A DNA stretch of 64,000 nt from Kaistia soli DSM 19436. GTDB taxonomy: Bacteria > Pseudomonadota > Alphaproteobacteria > Rhizobiales > Kaistiaceae. Positions within the stretch are counted from its first letter, which is position 1. Every line of letters starts with the position of its first letter. Shown piece after piece: positions 29,415 through 38,216 of this stretch. Position numbers and translations under genes: made by a program. The stretch covers positions 49,492-113,491 of the forward strand of contig NZ_FQUP01000008.1 of NCBI RefSeq assembly GCF_900129325.1. The letters run 5' to 3'. The notes below the pieces were generated by a model. It made no database searches. It worked only from the letters and a program-made list of their open reading frames with translations, and had not been told where the DNA came from.

Positions 29415-30071
29415 TCAAACTGAGACGCTCGCGAAAGCCTGTCGCAGAAATGCCGCGCCGGCCTTGAGACCGGCCGCGTCGATGCCATGGCCCAGCCCCG
29501 GCCGCTCGATGGTTTCGACGACGAAACCCGCGCCGCGCAGGGCGGCGGCGGTCTCCGCCATCGCCGCGACGGGAATCACTTCGTCGAGCGCGCCATGCAC
29601 GAGCAGGACGGGCGCCCTGCTGACCGTCTCGGCAGCCAGCCGCTCGACGCCGGCGATGCGTCCGGAATAGCCGATGATCGCGGCCGGCGGCTGTGCCCGG
29701 CGCGGCCCAACCTGCAGGGCCATCATCGTGCCCTGGCTGAAGCCGACGATCGCGAGATCCGAATCGACCAGACCATGACGCGCCAGTTCGGCGTCGATGA
29801 AGGCATCGAGCTTTGGCGCGCCGGCCGCGGCGCCCTGCCAATATTCATGCGGATCGCGCACCGTCAGGCGGAACCACTGATAGCGGGTGGCATCCCAATC
29901 GCAGGGATCAGGCGCATTCGGCGCCGCAAACGCCACGTCGGGAAAGAGCGGCGCCCAATGACGGCCGATATCGATGAGATCCGCCCCATCCGCACCGACG
30001 CCATGCAACAAAACGACAAGCTTCGTGGCCGGACGGCCGGAGAGGGGTTCGATACGGGGACCGTCGAGCAT
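29415..30071 (-). CDS. Alpha/beta-hydrolase: carboxylesterase/phospholipase
   Basis: A 218-residue serine hydrolase of the small carboxylesterase group (YpfH/Est type). The nucleophile elbow is VGFSQGTMMAL, the oxyanion region LVVLLHGVGADGADL and the C-terminal Asp/His are in LLVHGALDEVIPV and GLGHGIDAAGL. No signal peptide is seen, so it acts in the cytoplasm. The substrate is probably a short-chain ester or lysophospholipid. It stands alone with about 100 bases on each side. Confidence 0.88.
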   Translation of the reverse strand: MLDGPRIEPLSGRPATKLVVLLHGVGADGADLIDIGRHWAPLFPDVAFAAPNAPDPCDWDATRYQWFRLTVRDPHEYWQGAAAGAPKLDAFIDAELARHGLVDSDLAIVGFSQGTMMALQVGPRRAQPPAAIIGYSGRIAGVERLAAETVSRAPVLLVHGALDEVIPVAAMAETAAALRGAGFVVETIERPGLGHGIDAAGLKAGAAFLRQAFASVSV

Positions 30072-30167
30072 GTCATGGGTTCCGGAACGGGAGGCGAATC
30101 GTTCGCCATGCTAGCAATGCTGCCGCAGCATCCGCCATGACCGCGTCATCAGCCCGTCGAAGAGCCG

Positions 30168-30896
30168 TCATCGCGAGGCAGCGATGAGCAGGAACATCGG
30201 CCGGTCGCGTTCCTCCTCAAGTTCGGGATACGCCGCGATCTGCACCTCTGTCGGGCAAAACTCCTCGACATGATCGATACGGAAGCCGGTGGCGATCAGG
30301 AGGTTCAGCGTCGTGCCGAGCGTACGATGATGTTTGACGACCCCGTCTGCCAGCCAGTTCGTCGTCCTGGGTCCCTCGATCAGATAGCGGTCCACCGGCC
30401 AGATCCGCCGTCCCTCGCCGTCAATCGTAAAGGCGGGTTGCGAGGGCGCCATGTAGATCGGGTGCTCGGTCGAGAAGACGAAGCGACCACCGGGCTTGAG
30501 GCCCTGGTGAACAGCGCCGAGCAGTCGAGCGGCATCCTCAACATAATGCAGCGCCAGCGAGGAATAGACGAGATCGAAAGACGACGCCGGCAGTTCGAGC
30601 GTATCAAGATCGCCCCGTTGATATCGGATGCGCGGATCGCCTCCCATGGCTCGTGCCCGATCCAGCATCCGCTCGGACAGATCGATCCCCAGCACGGAGC
30701 GCGGAGCCTCGCTGGCGGCAAAGCGGCAGAACCAGCCATAGCCACAGCCAAGATCAACGATATCAAGGCCGGCGAGCGGCGGCAGCATCGCCCGCATCGC
30801 CGGCCACTCGGTCGCGCCATCCAGCCCCTCGACGGAACGGGACAGCTTGCTGTAGCCCTCGAAGAAGGCGGATTGATCGTAGATATTCTGTGCCAT
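30168..30896 (-). CDS. Class I SAM-dependent methyltransferase
   Basis: A 242-residue methyltransferase. Motif I is LDIVDLGCGYGWFCRFAA, the acidic loop SVLGIDLSERML and post-I SSFDLVYSSLALHYVED, followed by LKPGGRFVFSTEHP. The start is the ATG at 30896 (MAQNIYDQSAFFEGY), preceded by GAGGAG. An upstream in-frame ATG overlaps the divergent gluQ gene start. The substrate is not evident. It is divergent from gluQ. Confidence 0.88.
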   Translation of the reverse strand: MAQNIYDQSAFFEGYSKLSRSVEGLDGATEWPAMRAMLPPLAGLDIVDLGCGYGWFCRFAASEAPRSVLGIDLSERMLDRARAMGGDPRIRYQRGDLDTLELPASSFDLVYSSLALHYVEDAARLLGAVHQGLKPGGRFVFSTEHPIYMAPSQPAFTIDGEGRRIWPVDRYLIEGPRTTNWLADGVVKHHRTLGTTLNLLIATGFRIDHVEEFCPTEVQIAAYPELEEERDRPMFLLIAASR

Positions 30897-30936
30897 AGCG
30901 CTGGAAGCTCCTCTTCCTGCCGAGATAGAACCGGCC

Positions 30937-31839
30937 ATGGACGGTGACAACGGCCCGCGCATGAGAACTTTCCGCTTCGCCCCAAGCCCAAACGGGCCGC
31001 TGCATCTCGGACATGCCTATTCGGCGCTGCTCAATGCCGATCTCGCCGCGTCCTGCGGCGGCCGCCTGCTCGTGCGCATGGAGGACATCGACCAGGAGCG
31101 CTGCCAACCGGCCTATGAGGCAGCGATTCTCGCCGATCTCGACCGGCTCGGCCTCGCTTATGAGCGCCCCGTGCGCCGGCAATCGGAACATTTCGATGAC
31201 TATCGCGCTGCGCTGGCAAGGCTCGAGAGCATGGGTCTCGTCTATCCCGCTTTCCTGACCCGCGCGGAGATTCGCGCCCGCACGACCAAACTGGATTGGC
31301 CGCGCGACCCGGACGGCGCACCGCTCTATCCGAGTGATGATCGCGCGCTGCCGCGCGCCGAGGCCGTGGCTCGGATGGCGTCCGGCGTCCCCTATGCGCT
31401 TCGTCTCAGGATGGATGAAGCCATCTCCCGAACCGGCACGCTCCATTTCGAGGAGACAGGCGCCGGTCCAGATGGCGAAAGCGGCCATCTCACCGCCGAA
31501 CCGGAACGCTGGGGCGATGTCATCCTGGCGCGGAAGGATACGCCGACCAGCTATCACCTGTCCGTCGTGGTCGACGACGCCCTGCAGGGCGTCACCGACG
31601 TGGTGCGCGGCTCCGATCTCTTCGAGGCCACCAGCGTCCATCGCCTGTTGCAAGCGCTGCTCGGCCTGGATGCCCCGCGCTATCATCACCATCGGCTTAT
31701 CCGCGATGCTGAGGGTCGGAAGCTCTCGAAATCGGATGGCGATACCGGCCTCTCCGCCCTGATGGCCGCGGGCGCGGGCCCGGACGAGATCCGCCACCGC
31801 GTCGGCCTGCCGACGGTTCAGCCAACGCCGAGCACGTAG
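30937..31839 (+). CDS. gluQ: Glutamyl-queuosine tRNA(Asp) synthetase (GluQ-RS)
   Basis: A 300-residue paralogue of glutamyl-tRNA synthetase without the anticodon-binding domain. The class I signatures are FAPSPNGPLHLGHAYSALLN (HIGH motif) and GRKLSKSDGDTGL (KMSKS). It attaches glutamate to queuosine of tRNA(Asp). The zinc-binding cysteines usual in the family are absent: the segment after GLVYPAF reads LTRAEIRART with no Cys. An alternative ATG lies at 30961. The last 22 bases overlap the convergent AEC transporter gene. Confidence 0.92.
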   Translation: MDGDNGPRMRTFRFAPSPNGPLHLGHAYSALLNADLAASCGGRLLVRMEDIDQERCQPAYEAAILADLDRLGLAYERPVRRQSEHFDDYRAALARLESMGLVYPAFLTRAEIRARTTKLDWPRDPDGAPLYPSDDRALPRAEAVARMASGVPYALRLRMDEAISRTGTLHFEETGAGPDGESGHLTAEPERWGDVILARKDTPTSYHLSVVVDDALQGVTDVVRGSDLFEATSVHRLLQALLGLDAPRYHHHRLIRDAEGRKLSKSDGDTGLSALMAAGAGPDEIRHRVGLPTVQPTPST

Positions 31840-32762
31840 AGCCAGACCGTGATCGTGAACAGGCTAATCAGGGTCGAGAGCGACACAGCGCTCGCTGCGC
31901 TCGCAACACCGGCGCGATAGTGGCTCGCCATGAGATAGGCGTTGACGCCGCACGGCATCGCGGCAAAGACCACCGCCACGCCCGCCCAGACCGGGGGCAT
32001 CGGCAGCATGCGCGTCAGTCCGAACACCAGCAACGGATGCACCACGAGCTTGAGCGTGCTGATGGTGAGCGAGGCGGCAAGATCGCCGGCAAAACCGTAG
32101 CGCCTGAGCGCCAGCCCCATCGACACCAGCGCGCACGGCACCGAGGAAGCGGCGACCATGCCGACGACCTGGCCCGACACGCCCGTCGCCTGAAAACCCG
32201 TCAACTTGGCGATGGCCCCGGCATAGATGCCGATCAGAATCGGGTTGCGCGCTAAGGCCTTGCCGAGTCGGATGAGAGTGGCGCGGGAGACCCCTGACTC
32301 GGCGCCTTCGGCCAGGATCGTCGCCGCCGTCGTCATGATCGGCAGATGAATGGCGATCAGAAGGAACAGCGGCACCGCACCTTCTTCGCCGAACGCCTTC
32401 AGGATGATCGGCACGCCGACGAAGACGGTGTTGGCCTGCGCGCCGGTGAACCCCTGCATCACGGCTTCGAGATGGCTGCGACGGAAGATCTTCACCGCCA
32501 GCAGGAAGCCGAGGCCAAACACGAGGAAGGCGCCGGTAAAATAGGCGATCCAATAGCCCCAGGGCTGCCCACCCTCGGGCAACTTGGCCTCAGACAGCGT
32601 CTTGAAGATGAGTACGGGAACGGCAAGACCGAAGACATACTCCGAGAGGCCGTCGGCGGCACGTTCGCCGAGATGCTTGGTCCAGCCGGCGACATAGCCG
32701 ACGCCGATCAGCGCAAAGATCGGCAGCACGATGAAAGCGATGTCGGCAAGCCGCGCGATCAT
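31818..32762 (-). CDS. AEC-family (auxin efflux carrier-like) transporter
   Basis: A 314-residue inner-membrane protein with about ten predicted helices in two repeats of five. The N-terminus IAFIVLPIFALIGVGYVAGW and the central VFVGVPIILKAFGEEG are typical of the AEC/BASS-like fold, as is the MPCGVNAYLMASHYR segment near the end. Bacterial members export or import small carboxylates such as malate; no substrate is clear here. It is the last ordinary chromosomal gene before the accessory stretch. Confidence 0.88.
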   Translation of the reverse strand: MIARLADIAFIVLPIFALIGVGYVAGWTKHLGERAADGLSEYVFGLAVPVLIFKTLSEAKLPEGGQPWGYWIAYFTGAFLVFGLGFLLAVKIFRRSHLEAVMQGFTGAQANTVFVGVPIILKAFGEEGAVPLFLLIAIHLPIMTTAATILAEGAESGVSRATLIRLGKALARNPILIGIYAGAIAKLTGFQATGVSGQVVGMVAASSVPCALVSMGLALRRYGFAGDLAASLTISTLKLVVHPLLVFGLTRMLPMPPVWAGVAVVFAAMPCGVNAYLMASHYRAGVASAASAVSLSTLISLFTITVWLYVLGVG

Positions 32763-33240
32763 GGCGAGCGATCAGGGCGAGGCGGCTGGAAGGACAGGAG
32801 AGAGCGAGAGGGCATGTGCGATTCCGCGGGTACCAGCGACCATAGACCTGAGTTCGGCTGGTCGTGAACCGCCCCGCGCAGCGCCATCGACGTTTTCCGC
32901 AGCGGCGCGTCTCCATGGCATGAGAAGCGCGGCCGCCCGACGAGCCCGGGCGGTCACATCGGCGATGTGTGGTGGAAGTGGCAGACGCCCCGGACTCAAA
33001 AAAGGTTTGTCTACCAAGCGGCCGAATGTCCCGATCCCTGTTTTTGCATTTAGATACAGCATCTTAGCACTTTGTGGTCGCTGGCGACGACAAACGTCCT
33101 CATCGGCCAGGTGCAGCATAGGCGCAGGGAGAGGGAGTGCCATTGGCGGCAGATGGCCCCATATTCACGCTTCGCTGCTGTATTTATCCAAGTTGATCTC
33201 AACGCTGCGGCTCGAGTTGGACACTAGATCCGCTCTGTTG
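32763..33240. other. Gene-free stretch holding a tRNA fragment
   Basis: No convincing gene is seen on either strand. Open frames here lack ribosome-binding sites and family similarity. The first half is GC-rich, and the part after about 33000 is distinctly richer in A and T (33041-33080). The only recognisable content is the tRNA-Leu 5' fragment at 32967-33001. The stretch looks like debris at a recombination boundary. Confidence 0.6.
32967..33001 (+). pseudogene. 5'-half remnant of tRNA-Leu(CAA)
   Basis: This 35-base segment matches bases 40538-40572 of the intact tRNA-Leu in 32 of 35 positions, in the same orientation. It covers most of the acceptor 5' strand, the D arm and the anticodon stem-loop (CCGGACTCAAAA). 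Similarity stops at the 3' side of the anticodon loop. The fragment cannot fold into a tRNA. Integrases that use the anticodon loop as crossover site leave such a displaced half at the far end of the inserted DNA. Confidence 0.75.
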
Positions 33241-33395
33241 CCTCTTGAATGCAGACATCTCTGGCGAGGGTGCCGGCCGCCGCTTTGCGCCATGGGCCTG
33301 CCAGCTACGATCAGGTCCAGCCCGTGCGCCTGGGCGTTGGCGGAGGCCATGCGACCGGTGTAGCCGGCTGCGCCATAGATCATCAGCTTCGTCAT
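33241..33395 (-). pseudogene. Truncated saccharopine dehydrogenase/enoyl-reductase-like gene
   Basis: Only the N-terminal Rossmann segment survives: MTKLMIYGAAGYTGRMASAN followed by AHGLDLIVAGRP. This is the nucleotide-binding start of the saccharopine-dehydrogenase-like (trans-acting enoyl reductase) family, which normally runs to about 350-400 residues. After about 35 residues similarity is lost and the frame runs on into unrelated sequence. The ATG lies one base after the stop of the VOC gene, so it was once the last gene of the SDR-VOC operon. The 3' limit of the remnant is approximate. Confidence 0.65.
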
Positions 33396-33396
33396 G

Positions 33397-33792
33397 TCAG
33401 TGCTGCCAACTCTTGTAGGTAAACTCGAGGCTGTATCCGTCGGGATCGAGCACGTTTGCGGCGTAGTAGCGGGGGTCGTAGTAGAGCCGGGCCCCGGGCC
33501 GGCCGTTATTGGTCGCTCCGGCCGCCATGGCTGCGGCGTAAGCGGCATCGACTTCGGCCTGCGAGGTGGCAACAAATCCGACATGGGCGGCTGCGCCCTC
33601 GACGGTGCCGGGACGAAGCCAGAAGAAGATGCGGTTATTCGCTCCGAAGCCCTTGAGATCGGGATGGCCAGGCGGCCCATCCTTCCCGTCATAGTCGACC
33701 CGTTGTGTGATCCCGAGCGGGGCGAGGGCCGCCGTGTAGAAGGCGACCGAGCGACCGAGATCGCTGACCGAGAGAAAGACATGATCGAGCAC
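33397..33792 (-). CDS. VOC-superfamily (glyoxalase-like) protein
   Basis: A 131-residue single-domain VOC protein. It starts MLDHVFLSVSDLGRSVAFYT and ends NVLDPDGYSLEFTYKS, with the metal-ligand His near the N-terminus and the Glu of LEFTY near the end. It shares architecture with the VOC gene at 2224-2613 but the two differ clearly in sequence. It sits 14 bases downstream of an SDR gene and upstream of the truncated dehydrogenase, so all three form one operon. Substrate unknown. Confidence 0.87.
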   Translation of the reverse strand: MLDHVFLSVSDLGRSVAFYTAALAPLGITQRVDYDGKDGPPGHPDLKGFGANNRIFFWLRPGTVEGAAAHVGFVATSQAEVDAAYAAAMAAGATNNGRPGARLYYDPRYYAANVLDPDGYSLEFTYKSWQH

Positions 33793-33806
33793 AGGCGCTC
33801 TCCTGT

Positions 33807-34550
33807 TCAGATGATGTAACCGCCTGCGATCTCGATCGACTGCGCGTTGACCCAGCGGCTATCGTCTCCGAGCAATCCCGCGACGGCGGCTCCGACGTCG
33901 TCCGGTTCGCCTACGCGGCCGAGCGCGGTCTGCCCGGCGAGCAGAGCCTCGAATTCGTCGTTGAGACCGCCACCGAGATCGGTGCGGATCGCACCCGGCG
34001 CGATCGAATTGGCCCGAATGCGGCGATCGCCGAACTCCTTCGCCATGTACCGGGTCAGCACCTGCAAGCCGCCTTTGAAGCTGGCGTAGGGCGCGACGCC
34101 AGCAGTCGCCACGCGCGCCGTCGCGCTGGCGACGTTCAGGATATGTCCGCCATCGGCCATGATCGGCAACAGGGCCTGGGTGAGGAAGAACGGCCCTTTG
34201 AGATGGACCGCATACAGACTGTCGAACTCCGCCTCCGTGACGCTGACGATCGGGTTGAAGACCCCGTAGCCGGCATTGTTAACGAGGCCGTCAAAGTCGG
34301 TGCGGCCCCATGTGGCCAATAGCGCTTCGCTTACCGCGTCACGGAACGCAGGAAACGACGCGGTGTCGGCGACATCAAGCTTGAGCGCGACGGCGCGTCC
34401 GCGATCTGCCTCGATGTGGGCCACCACGGCGTCCGCCGATGCAAGATTGTTGTTGTAGGTGAGGATGACGCCCATCCCGGCCTTGGCGCAAAGCCGGGCG
34501 GCGCTGGCGCCGATGCCCCGGCTTCCGCCGGTGATGATGATAATCTTCAT
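33807..34550 (-). CDS. SDR-family NAD(P)-dependent oxidoreductase
   Basis: A 247-residue short-chain dehydrogenase. The cofactor loop is IIITGGSRGIGASAAR, the structural NNAG appears in LVNNAGYGVF, and the catalytic Ser-Tyr-Lys is in ASATARVATAGVAPYASFKGG (Y and K in YASFK). The C-terminal block NAQSIEIAGGYII is usual for classical SDRs. The gene is divergent from an AraC-type regulator across 130 bases, which suggests control by that regulator. The substrate is not evident. Confidence 0.92.
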   Translation of the reverse strand: MKIIIITGGSRGIGASAARLCAKAGMGVILTYNNNLASADAVVAHIEADRGRAVALKLDVADTASFPAFRDAVSEALLATWGRTDFDGLVNNAGYGVFNPIVSVTEAEFDSLYAVHLKGPFFLTQALLPIMADGGHILNVASATARVATAGVAPYASFKGGLQVLTRYMAKEFGDRRIRANSIAPGAIRTDLGGGLNDEFEALLAGQTALGRVGEPDDVGAAVAGLLGDDSRWVNAQSIEIAGGYII

Positions 34551-34682
34551 GAGAACCTCTGGGTTGCTGTCGGCCTTTGATTAAACAGTCGCACAGGCAG
34601 CCGCTCACGCGATCCTCTTCGATCCATGCCTATTTCTGCTTTTGACTAGGCGCACCGTGCCTTCCGTGAGAGGATGGCTCCT

Positions 34683-35576
34683 ATGGATGCAAACCTTCAG
34701 GAGCTGCGGCGTCTGGCCGCCCACGCCGAAAACCGGCGCACCGACACTGGTATTCCCCGCGTTGCGATGGTGCAGGGCTCCATTCCCGAGCACGCGCTCG
34801 CGGCGGTCTATGACCCGATGATCAACCTGATTCTCACGGGCTCAAAGACGATGACCGTCGGCGATCGGACGCTTCGATATGATCCCGCGACCTATTTCGT
34901 CATGTCCATCGATCTGCCGGCCGTGGGCGCGGTGCATCCGGCTGAGACCGGCGAGCCGTATCTCGCCGTGAGCCTGACGCTTGAGCCGACAATCGTTGCC
35001 GGCTTGCTGGCCGACCTGCCCAAACCTGCCGGAGGCGAACTGTACAGCCCAGGCTTCTCGATTGCGCCGGTGACTGACGAATTGCTGGATGCCTGGGTTC
35101 GCATGCTACGCCTGATGGAGCGGCCCGGTGACATTCGGGCACTCGCACCAGCCTATGAGCGTGAGATCCTCTATCGTGTCTTCCAGGGACCGCATGGCTG
35201 GATGCTGCGCGACATCGCCGCGCCCGGGACGGCACTGTCCCGCATCGGTGTCACGATCCAGTGGATCCGCGAGAACTTCACCAAGCCATTGCGGGTCGAG
35301 GCGCTGGCGGCGATGGCATCGCTCAGCGTGTCCGCCTTCCATCGTCACTTCAAGGCGGTGACGGCGCTGAGCCCGCTGCAGTATCAAAAGCGTATACGCC
35401 TGCTGCACGCACGGTCCCTGCTGATCGCAGGTGAGGGCAATGCGACCTCTGTTGCCTTCGGCGTCGGCTATGAGAGTGCGACCCAGTTCAGCCGCGAGTA
35501 TTCCCGCTTCTTCGGTCTGCCGCCATCCAGAGATTCGCTAGAGATCGTTGGCCGAGCTCGTGCCGTGGCCGCCTAG
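34683..35576 (+). CDS. AraC-family transcriptional regulator
   Basis: A 297-residue regulator. The N-terminal AraC-type cupin domain includes YDPMINLILTGSKTMTVGD and YFVMSIDLPAVGAV. The C-terminal double helix-turn-helix includes LRVEALAAMASLSVSAFHRH and FGVGYESATQFSREYSRFFG. The ATG at 34683 is preferred over 34674, because GAGAGG lies directly before 34674 but about nine bases before 34683. It is divergent from the SDR-VOC operon, its most likely target. Confidence 0.93.
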   Translation: MDANLQELRRLAAHAENRRTDTGIPRVAMVQGSIPEHALAAVYDPMINLILTGSKTMTVGDRTLRYDPATYFVMSIDLPAVGAVHPAETGEPYLAVSLTLEPTIVAGLLADLPKPAGGELYSPGFSIAPVTDELLDAWVRMLRLMERPGDIRALAPAYEREILYRVFQGPHGWMLRDIAAPGTALSRIGVTIQWIRENFTKPLRVEALAAMASLSVSAFHRHFKAVTALSPLQYQKRIRLLHARSLLIAGEGNATSVAFGVGYESATQFSREYSRFFGLPPSRDSLEIVGRARAVAA

Positions 35577-35776
35577 GCGAATTCCGCGTCGAGCGCGCGA
35601 CCTGCCGTCTTGGAACAGATGACCAACTTCTTCGACGTATAGCCAAGGCGCGCATAGGACGAGAGCCCGCGCAGAAAGACCGACGAAAATGGCGAGCTGC
35701 TGGCGCACGCCAAGTTCAACGTCGGCGGTACGATCGTGGAAGGAAGCGCTACGTCCTGGCGTCAGCGCAACCGGCT

Positions 35777-36679
35777 TCAATCGCCGCTTTCACGCAGTTC
35801 CGCGATCACCTGCGCCAGCGCGCTGGCGAACCCGACGATCGGCCGGCGCTCGGGATAATAGAGGCAGAAGCCCGGGCTGGGCGGCATCCAGTCGCCCAGA
35901 ACAGCGATGAGCCGCCCCGAAGCGACATGATCGGCAATTTCAGCCTCGGCAACATAGGCGAGGCCGAGGCCCGCTAGGGCCGCCCGTGCAATCAGGCCGT
36001 GATTGTCGAGACTGAGCGACCAGGGCACATCGACCTGCATCGCCTCGCCGTCCTTCTCGAATTCCCATTCATACGGCGCACCGCTCGGCCATCGGATGCG
36101 AATGCACTGATGCACGCTGAGCTCATAGGGATGAACCGGGCGCGGATGGGTCTTGAAGTAGTCCGGCGACGCAACGACCCGGTGGCGCAGACCCTGGTGC
36201 AGGGGAACGATGGTCATGCCGGGCGGAACGGCGCTCGCCGCGCGCACCCCGGCGTCGAAGCCTGCCTGCACGATATCAACGAGGCGCCCCTCGGTCACGA
36301 CATCGACCTTCACGCCAGGATAGCGGCGGAGGAATTCGGTGACGAAGGGAACGAGAATCTGATGCCCCCCGGCGATGGAACAATTGATCCGCAACGTCCC
36401 GGTCGGACTGCCGCGCTGGCTGCGGGCGGCCTCGGTCGCGGCGTGGATATCGGACAAGGCTGGCGCGATGGCACGCACGAAGTCATGACCGGCCGCCGTC
36501 AGGCTCACCCGCCGGGTCGTCCTGTCGAAAAGCCTCACGCCTAATTCATCCTCGAGCCCGGCCACGGCATTGCCGATAGCCGTTGGAGAAAGGCCCAGAT
36601 CCCGCGCTGCGGACCGAAAACTGCCACGGCGGGAGATCGCCAAGACGGCTTCGAGTTCGAGGAGTTTCGCTGGTCGCAT
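35777..36679 (-). CDS. LysR-family transcriptional regulator
   Basis: A 300-residue regulator. The winged helix-turn-helix is at residues 5-64 (LEAVLAISRRGSFRSAARDL, then LGLSPTAIGNAVAGLEDELG). The periplasmic-binding-like effector domain follows (GTLRINCSIAGGHQILVPFV). It is divergent from an aldo/keto reductase gene and probably controls it. About 200 bases between its stop and the preceding AraC gene contain nothing I recognise. Confidence 0.93.
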   Translation of the reverse strand: MRPAKLLELEAVLAISRRGSFRSAARDLGLSPTAIGNAVAGLEDELGVRLFDRTTRRVSLTAAGHDFVRAIAPALSDIHAATEAARSQRGSPTGTLRINCSIAGGHQILVPFVTEFLRRYPGVKVDVVTEGRLVDIVQAGFDAGVRAASAVPPGMTIVPLHQGLRHRVVASPDYFKTHPRPVHPYELSVHQCIRIRWPSGAPYEWEFEKDGEAMQVDVPWSLSLDNHGLIARAALAGLGLAYVAEAEIADHVASGRLIAVLGDWMPPSPGFCLYYPERRPIVGFASALAQVIAELRESGD

Positions 36680-36717
36680 TATCGCGGTTTCCGTTACTCT
36701 GAGATCCGTTTTATCTC

Positions 36718-36737
36718 AATTGTCGCGACGATCAATT
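36718..36737. promoter_or_regulatory. Candidate LysR-type operator
   Basis: AATTG and CAATT form an inverted repeat with ten bases between them in the 132-base gap between the LysR gene and the divergent aldo/keto reductase. Size and dyad resemble LysR-type boxes. The assignment to this regulator is inference from position. Confidence 0.4.
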
Positions 36738-36811
36738 CCTCCTAGTTGAGAGGGCAAGACCCAACGATGGGTCTGCAACGGCCCTGGCCTGTTCTGCGAG
36801 GAAATCCTGAA

Positions 36812-37870
36812 ATGACCTTCACGCCCGATGATATTGCCGGCTCGGCCCGCGTGCTGCTGGGCCATTCCGATCTTCTTGTCCGCCCCGTCGGGCTGGGCTG
36901 CATGGGCATGTCGCAGTTCTACGGGGCGGCTGATGACGCCCAGTCGACAAGCACGGTCCGCGAGGCCTTGGACGTCGGCATCGACTTCATCGACACCGCC
37001 GACATCTATGGCGCGGCCAATATGTTGGTCGGTGACGAGAACCGCGGCTTTGGACACAATGAGCAGCTGATCGGTGGAGCGATCGCCGGGCGCCGAGACG
37101 AGGTCGTGCTGGCGACCAAATTCGCCGTCAGGCTCACCGATGACGGCAAGGGCGTGCGCATCGACGGGCATCCCGACTATGTCGCCTCTGCCTGCGAGGC
37201 GAGCCTCAGCCGTCTCGGCGTCGAAGTCATCGACCTCTATTATGCCCACCGCCTCGATCCGAACGTGCCCGTCGAGGATACGGTCGGAGCCATGGCCCGA
37301 CTGGTCGAGCAGGGCAAGGTGCGCGCCATCGGTCTCAGCGAAGTAACAGCCCCCGAGCTTCGCAGGGCCCATTCCGTTCACCCCATAACGGCGCTGCAGT
37401 CCGAATACTCGCTGTGGGAGCGCGGCGTCGAGGCGGAGATCCTCCCGGCCTGCCGTGAACTCGGCGTCACCTTCGTGCCGTTCAGTCCGCTTGGTCGATC
37501 GATGCTGACCGGTGCGGTTGGCCCCGAGACCCGCTTCTCAAAAGGGGATTTCCGGATCACCGATCCGCGCTTTTCGGCCGAGAACCTCGCCACCAACCTC
37601 GGCCCGGTCCAGGCACTCACGGCACTGGCCGTGAACAAGCACTGCCGTCCGGGCCAGCTTGCCCTTGCCTGGCTCCTGGCACAGCCCTTCGACATCGTGC
37701 CGATCCCCGGCACCAAGCGCATCGACTATGTGCGCGAGAACCTGGGCGCGACCAATGTGCCCTTGAGCCGCGACGAGATCGCCTATCTCGGTGCCGCCTT
37801 CGCTCCGGATCGGATCGCAGGAGCGCGCTACGCTCCGAACGATCCCGGACGGCGCGGCGATGAAGGCTGA
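36812..37870 (+). CDS. Aldo/keto reductase
   Basis: A 352-residue (beta/alpha)8 oxidoreductase. The catalytic tetrad is visible: Asp and Tyr in FIDTADIYGAAN, Lys in VLATKFAVRL and His in LYYAHRLDPNV. The C-terminal NADPH site is in IVPIPGTKRIDYVRENLGA. It reduces carbonyls with NADPH; the substrate is unknown, and the group is that of IolS/YakC-like reductases. The start at 36812 is set by GCGAGGAAATC upstream; an in-frame ATG lies 66 bases earlier. Divergent LysR gene as probable regulator. Confidence 0.92.
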   Translation: MTFTPDDIAGSARVLLGHSDLLVRPVGLGCMGMSQFYGAADDAQSTSTVREALDVGIDFIDTADIYGAANMLVGDENRGFGHNEQLIGGAIAGRRDEVVLATKFAVRLTDDGKGVRIDGHPDYVASACEASLSRLGVEVIDLYYAHRLDPNVPVEDTVGAMARLVEQGKVRAIGLSEVTAPELRRAHSVHPITALQSEYSLWERGVEAEILPACRELGVTFVPFSPLGRSMLTGAVGPETRFSKGDFRITDPRFSAENLATNLGPVQALTALAVNKHCRPGQLALAWLLAQPFDIVPIPGTKRIDYVRENLGATNVPLSRDEIAYLGAAFAPDRIAGARYAPNDPGRRGDEG

Positions 37871-38216
37871 AACTGCCGGGAGGTTGAGGTCGATGCTCGA
37901 GAATGATGACCCGTTACCGTGCGAGATACAGAGCTCGTTGCGGCGCCTGTAGCTTGGTCGGCATGAGCGTCTGCCCTGGGGAGTCGGCCCAACCAAGCTG
38001 AATGGCCGAGATGAGGACGCAAAGCCGCCTGCCGTTTCCGCATTTGCGATGTGCGATTTCAGGCGATGGAAACTCCGATCTCAGCGGCTCAGATGAGGGC
38101 GCACGGCCGACTGGCTGTGACCACCCAACCCTGTCGCCACCCCATCGCGTCAGAAACTCCCGTGAGGCCCGGACTCCGATTTCGCTCGTTCGTTCGCCGG
38201 TCGCGAAACGGTTGCC
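37871..38216. other. Intergenic stretch without recognisable gene
   Basis: About 346 bases between the aldo/keto reductase and the convergent alpha/beta hydrolase. Short open frames on both strands lack ribosome-binding sites and family similarity. No clear terminator or repeat is seen. Confidence 0.5.

Noticed and set aside
32731..33363. Plus-strand open frame of 210 codons across the tRNA fragment
   Set aside because: It starts inside the AEC gene on the opposite strand, crosses the tRNA remnant and has a random-looking composition.
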